Assembly: GCA_030015575.1 (NCBI GenBank)
Contig: CM057342.1
Span: forward strand, 616,867,348-616,931,347
DNA: 64,000 bases
Direction of reading: 5' to 3'
Origin: Agapanthus africanus
Lineage: Eukaryota; Streptophyta; Magnoliopsida; Asparagales; Amaryllidaceae
Shown: one piece after another, positions 44,460 through 56,729 of the stretch
Numbering within the stretch: position 1 is the stretch's first letter
How the letters are laid out: every line of letters starts with the position of its first letter
Position numbers and translations under genes: made by a program
The notes under the pieces: model-generated
What the model was told of the DNA's origin: nothing
The model's database searches: none
Seen by the model: only the letters and a program-made list of their open reading frames with translations

Positions 44460-45776
44460 GCAGTCCCATCAAATCTAGTTTCTAAGCCACAAAAGAAACA
44501 ACCAAAATAGCATACTTTTATATGCCATCTGTATGCGCCATGGGGTCCCGGGTCTTCACCGTAAGGTTACTTAACTTACGGCAAGGTAGGGACAGGGCTA
44601 GCGCGGATGCAAAACATATAAAAGCATCTACTAATATAATATATATATATCAATATCGCAGGCAGATAATAGTCATCACAGGCAGATAAGAATCATCACA
44701 GGCATGCGAACAACAATATGGAATAGCGGATAAACTTGGAGCCCCGCATTTCATCTGAGCTGTAAATGAAACGCGACATTCCCCAGTCGTGTGGATAGCC
44801 CGTACATAGTCGATCCTAAACCCCTATGAGTGCGGCAAGCTACCTGCCAATTCTAGAAACTGAGTAACACGCCCTCAATGAAATGAGTCGATCACCCGCC
44901 GCTTTCTAGAATCCGGTAACTTATGCACCCTACCATGGGTCGAATCCTATAACCCCTACAAGTGCGAAGAGCAACCCCCCAATTCTAGAGTGAGGCGGGC
45001 TAGTCTCAACTCCATGAGATGGCCACCTGCTGCACTCTAGAACCCGGCTACTCGAGCACTTCTCCTGGGTTAATCCTAGTATAGAAATGAAATAAATACA
45101 ATGGCGACATCGACCGCATCCTGTTCGAGCCCCAATAAAAGAATATACATAATACAGAAACGGCGACCACATGTTGGAGCCCGTCCCGAACAAATGAATA
45201 CAACATAATAAATCAAAACTGTACAAGTAACGCACGAGGGGCTATCCGACACGGCAATCCTACTAAGCCATAATCTAGATATATATCCACAGAAAAAAGT
45301 AACTTAAACAAGTGTGTAACCCCGTCTAATTGATCATATAGCAATTAGACAACGTTAACAACACATCTACGCACGAAAACGAAGTCATGACAATAGAATT
45401 CCAAAACACAATTAGCGCACATCCCAAATTTACCAAAGATCAAAACCCAAGTGCACTAAACATCCAAAAAATTCGAGTTTTGAGCCAATTCGGAAGTCCG
45501 AATCAAAACGAAATGCACCCGAACCTTCACGGGGAGTTAGAGAACGAAATTAACTTCGAGCCGGAGGGCCTAGGAGGGGTACCCCACCCGCAAGGCCACC
45601 ACAAGGTGGCCAGGGGGTGAGGCAGGCCCGAAACTGGCCATGGGGGCCAGTTTCAGGTCCCCACCCCAAGACCACCTTGTGGTGGTCTTGGGGAGTGGGC
45701 CCAGCCATTCGGTCCCCTCAGGGTGCCTACGCACCACCCCGCAGCTTCTCGGTTTAAACCGTGAGCTCACGGGGTA
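44460..45776 (-). mobile_element. Copia element F, leader, second visible part
   Basis: It continues the F leader after N. It has the conserved block with a covaried CGTAAG/CTTACG hairpin (44560-44580), stretches like the D leader around 28600-29000, then a GC-rich run of three hairpins (45594-45693). It stops near 45776, short of a recognisable primer-binding site, where the E LTR begins. The primer-binding site and 5' LTR of F are expected to the right of the window. Confidence 0.7.
45594..45693 (-). other. Three consecutive GC-rich hairpins in the F leader
   Basis: GGCCACC/GGTGGCC (45594-45611), GAAACTGGCC/GGCCAGTTTC (45630-45654), and CCCCAAGACCACC/GGTGGTCTTGGGG (45664-45693), with loops of 4-5 nt. 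They occupy the position of the single GC hairpin in A1, C, D and B2. Confidence 0.85.
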
Positions 45777-47939
45777 TGCAAATTGAAGGGTTCCCTCGGG
45801 GTTTCGGGAAGCATCAACCATGCCGTTTTCAAAAATTTCAGCATGCTAAAGAACCCGAACCAAGGATCTAACTAGAGAATTAGGGTTAAACTAGCATGTA
45901 ATCAAACATTACACTAAGTGAATAAGGAATACAACCTTTGTAGACCGGTCATTCACTTCAAAAGCTCCGTGTAGTAGTCCCTTCGCTCCAAGTGGTGATC
46001 TCCCGGACTCTAGTAAGGCTCCACAAGGTGAAATGAACAAGCTTGCTTGAAGTCTTCAAGGCCGAAGATGATCTACGTCGAGGAGACACTAACTCAAACT
46101 TCCTCTTCACTAATTAGGAATTAGTGAAGCAAACAACCTAAACTAAATGGCTAATCTAGTGTAGGTTGATGAAGTAGGAATTTTGCTCACTTTAGAAATA
46201 TTTTTCTCACTAATTTTCTTCACCTCCCAAAAACCTAGTGAGCTCTTGGAGACGAAGAAGAAGATGAGGTGGAGAATGGAATAAATGAATCCATGAGTGA
46301 GAATAGCAACCATGGGTGAGATAATATCTCATACTAACTCATGTAGAGACTTGACCATAGTTTAAGATAATGGTTGGGTTAATAAATATCTCATGTAAAA
46401 CAAAATTAGTAGACTAAGTCAATGGTCCCATAAGCTTCCACAAGCTTAAACCATGTGACTAATTTCCAACTAATTTTGATTTACTTTAAATAAATAAAAC
46501 CCTTCATTATGATAAGCGTGGTGTGAATCTCATACACCCATGTTAGATGTATCATCAAGCATGACACAAATAATATATATCACATATATATTGAATGTGC
46601 ACATTTGAGAAAAAGAAATGCTTAAGTGAGCTAATATTAGTTAATGTATAATTAATATATCAAATATATAATCATACATTAAATTATTAAATCAACACTT
46701 GATTTAATAATCCGTCTATATCACATATAACCGACTAATATCAATTGTATCAACTTATCGAATCAACGCTTGATTCTATAACCCGGCTATATCACGTATA
46801 ACCGACCGATATCACATATCGCGAGAATAGAATACGGTATCACATACACGTATTAATCTCAGTCCCGCACATATCACATATGTGCTCCTACTTCGTTTCG
46901 CCTGAGCGAGGAAACCTCTGTGTAGGACTCTAAAGACTCGTCAATACGCCGGCAGTAGGTGATGATCATATCAGTCACCCACAAGCCGTCAGCGATACTA
47001 GCTGGACGTAACGGCTACCCGGGTATTGAGCGATCAGAAGATCAACAAGCAAGCCTACTCATACTCCTGCGAATCCAATAAGTAACACTACCATACAGTC
47101 CGGTCTCTTCGTCTGATATGTCGCATATCCAGCCTGTGGGTGGTAAACATCAGACCCCAATAGCCTGATAAGTCATGCCGATGTGAGGCCCATAACGGTT
47201 CAAGAAACTACTGATAACACTTACAAGTAAATCTCAGCAACCCTGGCCAGGGATTTCCTGTTATGGCCAATCGAGCACAGCGCAACATCAACCCCAATAC
47301 CGGGAGAGACGAAATCCCCTCCTATCGCTCATTGCCTCCATGTGACTCGGGATTATACCCAAAAACCACCGTTTTGCACGTTCTATTGAACGTGGTAATG
47401 TGGAAATCAAAGCACAGTGGGAATCACATAAGTCTCTATGACGATCTCGGGTCAACAGACTAACCTGTACCAGGGTCACCAGAGAACTGCTATCTGACGT
47501 GAGGTATAATACTATCTAGGATTTCTCGAGGAGTCCGTCCAGTGTATCCAGTCTCCACTGAGCACCCGTATACCATCTCTGATATGGGATCATCCATCGC
47601 CCATCACATGGGTCGAGAAGCGTATACGCTAGTCTACTCTAGAATATCGATGCCCCGTCTCGATACTCCTACGACTAGGAACAATTGAAGGATGTACTTA
47701 CCGACTACCCTGGCCCCGCTAGTATGATCTACATCATAATCCCGGTAGTCTAGTACTCATCCTAAGGGCTTTATCAACATGTAACAGAGAGACAATTAGT
47801 GTACATGTTAAGATAAAGAGCAACCAGATAGCATACTATCATGTCGAGCAAGAAAGTCCTCCTTATATATGTACAAGCATCCACTATAATATACATCATA
47901 TGTACAATAATGGCCTCTAGGGCACACATATAACTAACA
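45777..47939 (-). repeat. 3' LTR of E (about 2,163 bp)
   Basis: On the minus strand it starts TGTTAGTTATATGTGTGCCC at 47939. The end at 45777 is placed by alignment with the C LTR (shared CATCAACCATGCC near 45812) and the nearest TG, so it may be off by some 15 bp. Confidence 0.8.
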
Positions 47940-47950
47940 ATCTCCAACTT
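47940..47950 (-). promoter_or_regulatory. Altered polypurine tract of E
   Basis: The tract reads AAGTTGGAGAT, with a T in place of the first G of the GGG run found in A1, B1, C, D and G. Confidence 0.7.
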
Positions 47951-50900
47951 GCACTAGGGCCAGTTGTTGTAGTATCTCATACCCAACGTCCCATAAAAGT
48001 CTCTCTTGGGGAAGGCCTTTGTGAGTGGATCTGCCGTGTTATCCTTCATGTCAACTCTCCTAACCTCGATCCCCTGGAGATCAACCATCTCCCTGATCAG
48101 GTGATACTGCCTCAGAATATGTCTAGATCGCTGATAGGACCGAGGTTCCTAGGCCAAAACCACAACTCCATTGTTGTCACAATAACAGTTATTGAACGCT
48201 CAATGGTAGGAACCATGTTCATCTCATGAACAAGAAATATCCAGACAACCTCTTTGGTAGCATCGTTGGTAGCGATGTATTCAGCCTTTATCGTCTAGTT
48301 TGCCACGGTATCTAGCTTGAAACCCTTCCAACATACCGTCCCTCCACTGAGGGTAAAGACAAAGCCTGTGACTGACTTTCAGTTGACCTTATCACTCTGG
48401 AAGCTCGAATCGGTAAAGGACTTCCACTGGAGTTCTCCGTTACCAAACACCAAGAACATTTCTTCAGTGCTTCTCAAGTACTTCAGAATGTCCTTCACAG
48501 CTGTCCAGTGATTTTCCTAAGATCTGATTGATTCCTGATGACTACACCTAGTAAGTTAGCTACATCTTGTCTGGTGCACAACATCGCATACATGATAGAG
48601 CCTACTGCCGAAGCATAGGGTATCCCTTGCACGCGAGCTCTCTCCAAATTAGTCTTAGAAGAAATGTTTTGGGAGAGAGTGATTCCTGAGTAAGTGGGCG
48701 ATCCACCACGCTTAGAATCTTCCATACTAAACCCCTTTAGTATGGTGTTAATGTACCTGGATTTGGGACACTCCCAACATCCGCTTAGATCTATCTTTAT
48801 AGATCTTAATCCTTAAGATGTAGTTGGTATCACCCAGATTTTTCATGGAGAATCCTCGTGATAAGAGGAGCTTGACCGAGTGTAGCATAGGAAACCCATT
48901 TCCTATCAAGAGTATGCCATCTACGTACAATACGTGGAAGACAACCTTACTCTCTACAACCTTCTTGTTTATACAAGATTCATCTATATCTTTGATGAAG
49001 TCAAACTCTTTGACTGCCACATCAAAACTGATGTTCCAACTTCGTGATGCCTGTTTTAATCCTGATGGACTTAAGCATAACCACTGGAGAAAAGGTTTCA
49101 TCATAATCTACACCTGGTTGTATGACGAGAACCTTTTGCTACAAGTCTAGCTTTGAAAGTCTTAACTTTTCCATCTACACCAAGAATCTTCTCAAGATCC
49201 ACTTGCTCCCGATAGGTTTTACCCCTTCAGGTGCAACATGCAAAGTCCATACTTTGTTGGTGTATGTAGATTCCATCTCAGATCACATTGCATCCAGCCA
49301 TTTCACAGAGTCCCACTCATAAAGGACTGCCTGAATCTAGTCGGGTCATCATCTACCATGATGCAATCCTCTGTCCCACCGTCACTGAGAAAATCACATT
49401 ATCTCTCAGGTTGATGAAGAACCCTACCAGATTCTCGGAGAGGCTGAGGTTCGTCAGAGACTATTGATTCCTTTGGTTCTACTAAATCATCAGTTCTAGT
49501 TTGTGTAGCTGGAACTACTTTCAGTTCTACCTCATGACCACTAATTTGTTTTTCAAGAAATTCATTTTTCTAAAAAGGTGGCATGTTGAGAAACAAAATA
49601 TCTTTTGTTCCTCGGTTTGGTAGAAGATATTCCCTCGCAAATGTTTGGGATATCCAACAAACTTACAGAACTAATCTTTCCTCGAGTTTGTCCGGATTCT
49701 GCCTTTCAACATAGGCCGGACAACCCCATATCTTAACTCGTTTAAGACATGGTCTCTTCCCATACCATATCGTATATAGAGTGGTAGGCATTGATTTGGT
49801 CAGAACCCTATTCAATAGGTATACAGCTTCTCAAGTGCATAACTGAAAGGAAACAGGCAACTCAGCAGCACTCATCATAGAGCGCACCATATCTCATAGG
49901 GCGTGATACCTCTGCCCCGATACACCGTTGTGCTGTGGTGTATACGAAGGAGTAAGCTGAGAGAGAATCCCATTCTCTTTTTAGAAAATCCAAGAACTCC
50001 ATGCTCAAGTATTCTTCTCCCCGATCACATCGAAGGACTTAATACTTTTACCCGTCTGGTTCTCAACTTCAAGCTTATATTCCTCGAATTTCTCAAAAGT
50101 TTAAGACTTGTGTTTCAACAGGAACATATGTCCGAATCTTGAGAGATGGTCAGTGAATAGGAACCAATCCTGGCATCTGTAGACATAGGACCGTATACAT
50201 CACCATGTATCAGTACCAAGAGTTCAGTAACTCTTTCTCCGTTTCCAGTAAACGGAGTATTGGTCATTTTACCTTTGAGACAAGACTGGTAAGTATCATA
50301 AGATGAAAATTCAAACGGATTCAAATATTCATCCTTATGTAACTTAGCTAGTCGTGTCGCATTGATATGACCTAGTCTACAATGCCACAAGAAAGATTTG
50401 TTCATTTCTGAACTACTCCTCTTGAGTGTGTTCTATATACTTTGAACTGTGGTTTGATTTAGAACGTATATGACATTACATAACGTGCATGGTCCAATCA
50501 ACCCTTGATTAAGGAAAATGTTCATAACATTATCCTGCAATACAAAATTATATCCTTCTTTAACTTAATAAAGAAACTGATGTAATGTTGTATATCAGGT
50601 TCGGCATGTAATAACATTTGTTCAGAATCAATGTATCTACCATTTGGTAATATAAGGTGATATTTACCAACTGATTTGGCTGCAACAATTGCACCATTCT
50701 TTACACTCAGAGATATATCACCCAATCCCAGTTCTCTACCTTTCTGTAGCCCATGTAACATATCACATATGTGGGATCCCGATCCGGTATCTAATACCCA
50801 GGATATAGAGTGTACTGAGAAACAGTTCTCGGTAACTAACACACCCGAAGAAGATGCATCAACATGCTTATTCTTCGTTTGGGTAGCGAGAGAATCCTGG

Positions 50901-51010
50901 AAATCCCCTATTTCTTGCTCAGATTTATAACAATTATAAGTTAGAGCGGAACCAACGTTCCCCAGCTCGGTATAACAAGCGGGTTCAGTCAATACATCCA
51001 TATTATTATC
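47951..51010 (-). pseudogene. Decayed pol of E, no gag
   Basis: In A1 order: an RNase H/RT-end piece at 48495-48725 (YASAVGSIMYAMLCTR); an RT piece at 48748-49104 with GLKQASRSWN but YVDG in place of YVDD, so one catalytic Asp is gone; an integrase N-terminal piece at 50115-50405 with HCRLGH kept, the first Cys of CESC changed to Tyr, and HSD changed to HGD; and a protease piece at 50522-51010 with DTGSGSH intact. Upstream there is only a short N-terminus (MDVLTEPACYTELGNVG) and a ruined knuckle (YNCYKSEQEIG) where A1 has about 270 residues of Gag. Confidence 0.87.
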
Positions 51011-52381
51011 TTGGTTAAGGCATGTCACAGTCGCTACTAGGCGAGAGAGAGAAGAAAACACTCAGCGTATGCTCTTGCAAGATCAGATTGGATATTATTT
51101 TATCTAATCAGGATGGCTCCCACTATTTTTATCAAATCTTCCTTCAAACCCAAAAAGGTAAGAATAGCCGGGATTAATTACACCCTACAAGTTTGCTAAT
51201 CTTTTGGCTAGGCCAGTGTCGGTACTTTGAGGGAGGTTTCCTATGCTTTCGCACAGACCTAATTAAAATAAACCTCGTTTTTCCAGGGGCGTAACCCCGT
51301 ATACACCTTTCTAGACACCTACTTGATCGACTAATTGTAATGTGCAAAACTCTCCCAGGAGTAACTCTTACTCGCAGTGGGTATCGGGATCCAACTATCT
51401 CATAGAAGGTATGCAATCTCATTGCAAATTCAACGCTTGAAATTCCCGATAATATTTTGCCCCTAGCATCCTATGACCTTGACAGAGGCCAACAAACCAT
51501 AATGCGCTAGTCAAGTTCAACCCGTCATTTCATGATTGAATTAAACCTACCCGCATGACCCTTGACAGAGGCCAACAAGGTCGTACGACTACCCTAATCC
51601 AATCGCATCATATGCTTTGCAGATAAGCACTAATCAGCTACCGCACACTACGTCTTGATGGAGGCCAACAAACGTAGCACGAATACTAAATAGTACATAT
51701 CTGAAATGACGGAGGGCTACGACAGGTTTTTAAGAAAACCTTTTACGTAATGAATTTGATATCGTTGTAGAATCGAGTGATTTTGAAAAGGAGTGTTTTT
51801 TAGGCTTTTACTAGTTTTGCTAAAGAGGTCACTCCCGGTGAAGGGATCTTGGCTCTTTCCTCATCGAATGAGGTGCTGGATATTCATAAATACCATTATG
51901 CAAAGCAAGAACTAGAGAAGCAATCAAAAGACAAAACCGAGTGGGTTGTAGCATCTGCTAGTTTCGCTAAAGAGGCCACTCTCGGTGAAGGGATCTCGGC
52001 TCTTTCCTCATCAAATGAGGTGCTGGATATTCATCAAGGAATACCACTATGCAAAGCAAAAACTAAAACTACCAGTTTTTAAAACAGGATTCTATAACAT
52101 CTTTAGGTTTCTTTCTTTTCATTAATCTCATTAATGAAGTCCCATCATTTATGCTTTCTAAGCATCACAGATAAGAAACGAAAATAAAACGTGCGCTTAT
52201 GCCATCCGCATTCGCCACAGTGTCCCGTTATGCACCGTTAGGTTACTTAACTAACGACATAGCGGGGCGGGACTAGCGCGGATGTAAAACATAAGCAACG
52301 TTTATTATATATCATATATATAATAAGCCATTCGTCTCAGAATACAAAGTGATCACATCACAGAATGTCACAGCAGAAGAT
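51011..52381 (-). other. Leader of E with conserved hairpins
   Basis: Triple hairpins at 51470-51502, 51552-51587 and 51648-51677 (the first two share loop CUCU, the third has CUCC). Two copies of the CACTCCCGGTGAAGGGAT block of about 147 bp (51828 and 51974). CGTTAG hairpin at 52236-52256. Cut at 52381, with a possible target-site duplication AAGAT at 52377-52381. Confidence 0.75.
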
Positions 52382-52689
52382 TGTTAGTGTTTATGCCCTA
52401 GAGGCCATTACTGTATCATACTAGTTTGTATATTACTTAATGGAAGCTTGGGATATTCACAGTTGTATTGACAGTCTTGCTAAAAACGGTAGTATGCTAC
52501 TTGGTTTGTGTCTACTTTAATATGTGCATATGTTTCTTTTAACGTATCACTTATACATATTAGTAGAGCCCTTAGGATCTTTGCTTGATTACCAGCGTTG
52601 TGATGGCAGTCACACTAGTGGGGGTTGGGTAGTCTATAAGCAACATCCTATACAGGTCCGTGGTCGTAGAATTATCGAGACAGGGCATC
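52382..52689 (+). repeat. Fragment of an A1-type LTR (first 308 bp)
   Basis: It begins TGTTAGTGTTTATGCCCTAG and matches the start of the A1 LTR to CAGGGCATC, where B2 begins. It lies in E. The rest is expected after B2 and G, beyond the right edge. Confidence 0.85.
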
Positions 52690-54910
52690 TGTTGGAGATA
52701 GTGCCCTCAGAGTCAATTATTGGATCACAGGCACGTGATTGCAATGATTGAGGGAGGACCTATCCCGGTAGGACAGTCTTACTCGAGATGATAGTATGCT
52801 ATCTGGTTTACCTTTATCATCGTGTACTGTTTTAGGTGACCTGACATGTCGCTATTACACGTTGATAGAGCCCCTAGGATTCTTGCTTGACTACCAGCAG
52901 TATGATGGCGATCATATACGTGGGAGCTGGTAGTCTATAAGCACATCCTTAAAAGGTCCCTAGTCGTAGGAGTTTCGAGACAGGGCATCGATACTCCATT
53001 AGTAGACTAGTGTATACAGTCGAGACCCCGACGAGGGGCGGTGGCCGATCTCACAAGCCACTGGTGTCAGTTAGTTCACCTAAGATGTATACAGGTGCTC
53101 ATTGGGTTATGAGTACACCGGACAGGACTCGCCGGGAACCTGCTAGTTGGGCTTATACCTGACGTCAGATAGCAGTTCCCTGGTGACATGTGTACAGGTT
53201 AGTTCATCGACCTGAGGATCGTCATTTGTCTCGTGTGAGTTCCCACTGTGCTTTGATTACTACCCTACCATGGCTCAAAGGAGTCGTGCAAACAGGTTTT
53301 AGTTGGGTACAGTCCCGAGCCACATGGAGGCAGTGAGCGGATCTTCAGGGGTTCGTCTCTCCCGGTATTGGGGGTGAGGTCGCGCTGTGTCTAGGAGAGC
53401 CATTACGCAAAGCCCTCGGCCGAGGCAGGAGATTTACTGGTAGGTATTCCAGTAGTATCTCAGGGCGTTCTGGGCTACACTCCGACACGACTTGTACCGC
53501 TTTTGGGGGTCTGACTTTTACCAACCCCCTAGGCCCGCCATGCGATACTCATAGACGAACGGACCGGACTGTACGGATATTGTCACTGACAGGCTCAGTT
53601 GGGTGTCGGGGTGAGCTTCCTCATCGACGTCCCTTTTGGTCAATAGCTGGTGGCCCGTCACGTATTGGCTTATACCTCTGACGTGCCAGTGGTTAAATCC
53701 ACAGCCATAGTATTGACGAGTCTTTAGAGTCCACCACACTTACAGTTACTTAAGCTTTCGGGCGAAACGCTGTAGAGGCCGTATGGAGATATGGCAGGGT
53801 CCGATCAGATACGCGCGGTATTGCACGGATCAGGATCGGACAGTTTTGTATTAGTGGCCGTATAGTTATATGGCAGGGTTTGATCTGATACGTGCGGTAT
53901 TGCACGGATCAGGATCGAACGGATTTTACTAGCCGGCTTTGGCTTAAGCCGGTCCTAGTCTAGTACAGTGTAGATTTTGTCTCATTGCATTTGTATCCGG
54001 TCGGAATACAGATGCGGGTGTGTATGCACAGTATCGGGGTTTTCCTGTAATTTATTACGGGACCGGTTTTCTGGAGTTGCCAGTTTGTATTCCGTTCCGG
54101 CCGGTTTTCCTTTGTTCTTTCCCGGCCGGACTTTTCCGATGGAGGGGGTAATTTGCAGTTTTGCAAATTACACTTAGTGGAGGATTTTCTTGCAAAAGTA
54201 TTTATTATGATAACTTATTTAGATTCCATTCTTTTCCTTCATCTTTTCATGCTTTATTGTGATGAGATTTGATTAGTATGGTTGATGTGAGTTTGTGATG
54301 ATTATGTTTGTTTATGGTCACCCTTCATACTCTCCTACACTCACCTCCCTCTTGTTTCATATATTCTTTTCCTCCACCATTATTCTAGGGAGGAGAAGTT
54401 TTTCATGGTTGAGAGAAGAAGAAGAGAGAGCTTCATTCTTGAGAGTTTCTTTCTTGATCTCATTTTCATGCTAGAAAAATGCAAGCACCATTTTTCTAAT
54501 CCTTGTTTCCTCCATCATGGCAACTACAAACCCCAAATGAGACAAGCATCATCTACACTACATTCTACAGCATATCTTGAGCATGTCGAGTTGCCGGCTT
54601 CATGCGCGAGTTGCCTCGGTATTGAGGCGGGAGCCCGTAAAAGACGCAGGCGATGTGGTGCCCTTTCCGGCGAGGAGGCGACGATGTGGAGGCAAGACTT
54701 TCCGCGGGAGATCGGGACGATGACGAGAAGACCGGAGGACTCGGATCACTCGGTATACTTCTCTTCCCATCTCTTGATAGCTAGTATAGGTTAATGGTTA
54801 ACGATCCGGGTTTTCATTGTCCGCGGTAGCGCCGGTTTCCGAGTAAGGAAAATTTTTGATTCCGCATTTTGGCCTCGGGTACGAGGCCGGGGCGCTGCCG
54901 TGGCGCAACA
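52690..54910 (+). repeat. 5' LTR of copia element B2 (group 3)
   Basis: TGTTGGAGATAG...GGCGCAACA, 2,221 bp, followed directly by TGGTATCAGAGCC. Possible left target site GCATC (52685-52689). It carries the tandem stem-loop repeat at about 53778-53935. It is close to B1 and G. Confidence 0.92.
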
Positions 54911-54923
54911 TGGTATCAGAGCC
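54911..54923 (+). promoter_or_regulatory. Primer-binding site of B2
   Basis: TGGTATCAGAGCC abuts the LTR end with no spacer, unlike the one-base spacer in A1, C and D. Confidence 0.94.
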
Positions 54924-56729
54924 ACGCCATTAACCTTACCTAGCTTCGTTTGATGTGTTTGCGTTTCCGATCGACCAAAATTTCCAAAATCCGTATTTTT
55001 CTAGCACATCAGTTTCTGTCGAATTTTTTTGGAGTCTAAAAATTTTTCAGGTGGTCTCAGAATGATGTGCAGGGAGTTCTAAGAACACTGGAAAAAGTTG
55101 GTCACATGATCGCTCCGTACGACAGCGGAAGGGCGGCCAAAACCCCCTTTTGGCCGCGCTTCCGCCGCAGAATTGTGGGGTCGTATGATTATTTTTTTGC
55201 AGTGGGCTTATGGGCTAAAGTTAGGGGTTTTGGAATATTAAAATTGGGCCCAGGTTTTCTGTGAGTGCTACAGTTTTGATTGGGGGCCCACTTGTTAATT
55301 TTTGGTCAATCGAAAAATTTTAAACACATTTTTCACAGTATTTACATTATATCTGCGACCGTGAATGTCACTCGATCGGTAAATCCGGTCTAGCTGCTAT
55401 AGCCCGGTTAGACGGATTTGCGAACGTGATTTTCACGTTGATGTTCTATGTTTATGCTGTGATGTTGCGGATCGGTCGTGGGGGATAGCCTGGATGCAAT
55501 GCTAGTACAGTTTTGGCGTATTATGTACATTTAATATTGCGGGGCGAGCGTCCGACATGTGGACTGCCGTCACTGCCTGTTTGTATTAATCTTTTGGGGC
55601 ACGACCTGGTTGCGGTCGATGTACCCGGTGTATGTATATTTTACTTTCTGTACTAGGATTACCCCGCGGAGGGGTGCACGGATAGCCGGGTTCTAGAGGG
55701 CAACGGGCCCGCATCTCATGGCATTGAGACGGAGGGGGCTTCACTCTAGGATTGGCGGGCTATTCGTCGCACTCGTAGGGGGTACAGGTTGACCCAGGAG
55801 GGGTGCCCAAGTTACCGGATTCCGTGAAGTGCTGGGTGGTCCATTCACGGTGCTGGAGGGGGCTGCCTTGCTTCAGGTTTTGGCGGGTGACTTGCCGCGC
55901 CCGTAGGGGTCTAGGATTTTCATTGCACAGGCTATCCACACGACCAGGGGAACGTCGGGTTTCTGCAGCGGCTCTGTGAAACCCGGGGCTTCCAGATATC
56001 TGTATTGTTCTGTGATGCTGTATATTTCTGTGATGTTGCATTTTATCACGCCTTGAGCGAAATACTATATATTGGTATATATATTAGTAGATGTTGTATA
56101 TGTTTTACATCCGCGCTAGTCCAGTCCCCGCTCTGCCGTTAGTTAGCTAACCTAACGGGTGATGACGAGACCCAGTGGCGAATGCGGATGGCATATACGT
56201 ACGTCAGTATATTTTCGTTCTTTGTGGTGTGATCAATTGATGGGACTGCGTTGATTCGGATCAATGCAAGTTAAACAAACCTATTCTGATGTTGTTGGAA
56301 CAATTTTTCAAAAAGCTGTTATTGCAAGGACGTTCACTTTTGTTTTGCATCGTGGTATTCATTTGGAATATCCTGCTCCTCAGTCGACGAGGCAAGGTCC
56401 GAGATCCCTTCACCGGGAGTGACCCCTTGGACAGAAGTTTGCGTCAGGGCATTAACTTCACTATAGCCGATTACTTTTGCTTTGCATCGTGGTATTCAGT
56501 TAGAATATCCTGCACCTCATTCTACGGGGAAAGAGCCGAGATCCCTTCACCGGGAGTGACCTCTTTAGTAAAGGTTTTCGTCACTATATTTTTATAAAAG
56601 GCTATGCAGTTCCTTCGACGATATCAAGTTCATTACGTTAAAGGTTTTTCGCCAAAAACCAGCCGTAGCCCTCCGTCATTTCCTACAGGTATTATTTGGT
56701 ATTCGTGCTGCGTTTGTTGACCTAGTCAA
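54924..56729 (+). other. Leader of B2, cut by G
   Basis: It contains the GC hairpin (55125-55165), the conserved block with the CGTTAG-type hairpin near 56138-56158, and two copies of the ATCCCTTCACCGGGAGTGACC block (about 56404 and 56540). It ends inside the first of the triple hairpins (TTGACCTAGTCAA at 56717-56729). No coding frame. The rest of B2 is expected beyond the window. Confidence 0.8.
55125..55165 (+). other. GC-rich hairpin about 199 nt after the B2 primer-binding site
   Basis: GCGGAAG and GCGGCCAAAA pair with TTTTGGCCGC and CTTCCGC around CCCCC, with one G-G mismatch. Same design as D 29368-29412. Confidence 0.85.

Larger units (their letters stand above)
45777..52381 (-). mobile_element. 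Copia element E (group 2), gag-less, visible part
   Basis: 3' LTR 45777-47939, polypurine tract, decayed pol 47951-51010 and leader to 52381, where an A1-type LTR interrupts it. Its 5' LTR is outside the window. The interior aligns with C along its length and shares the same gag loss, so C and E come from one already gag-less parent that was still able to spread. Confidence 0.82.
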
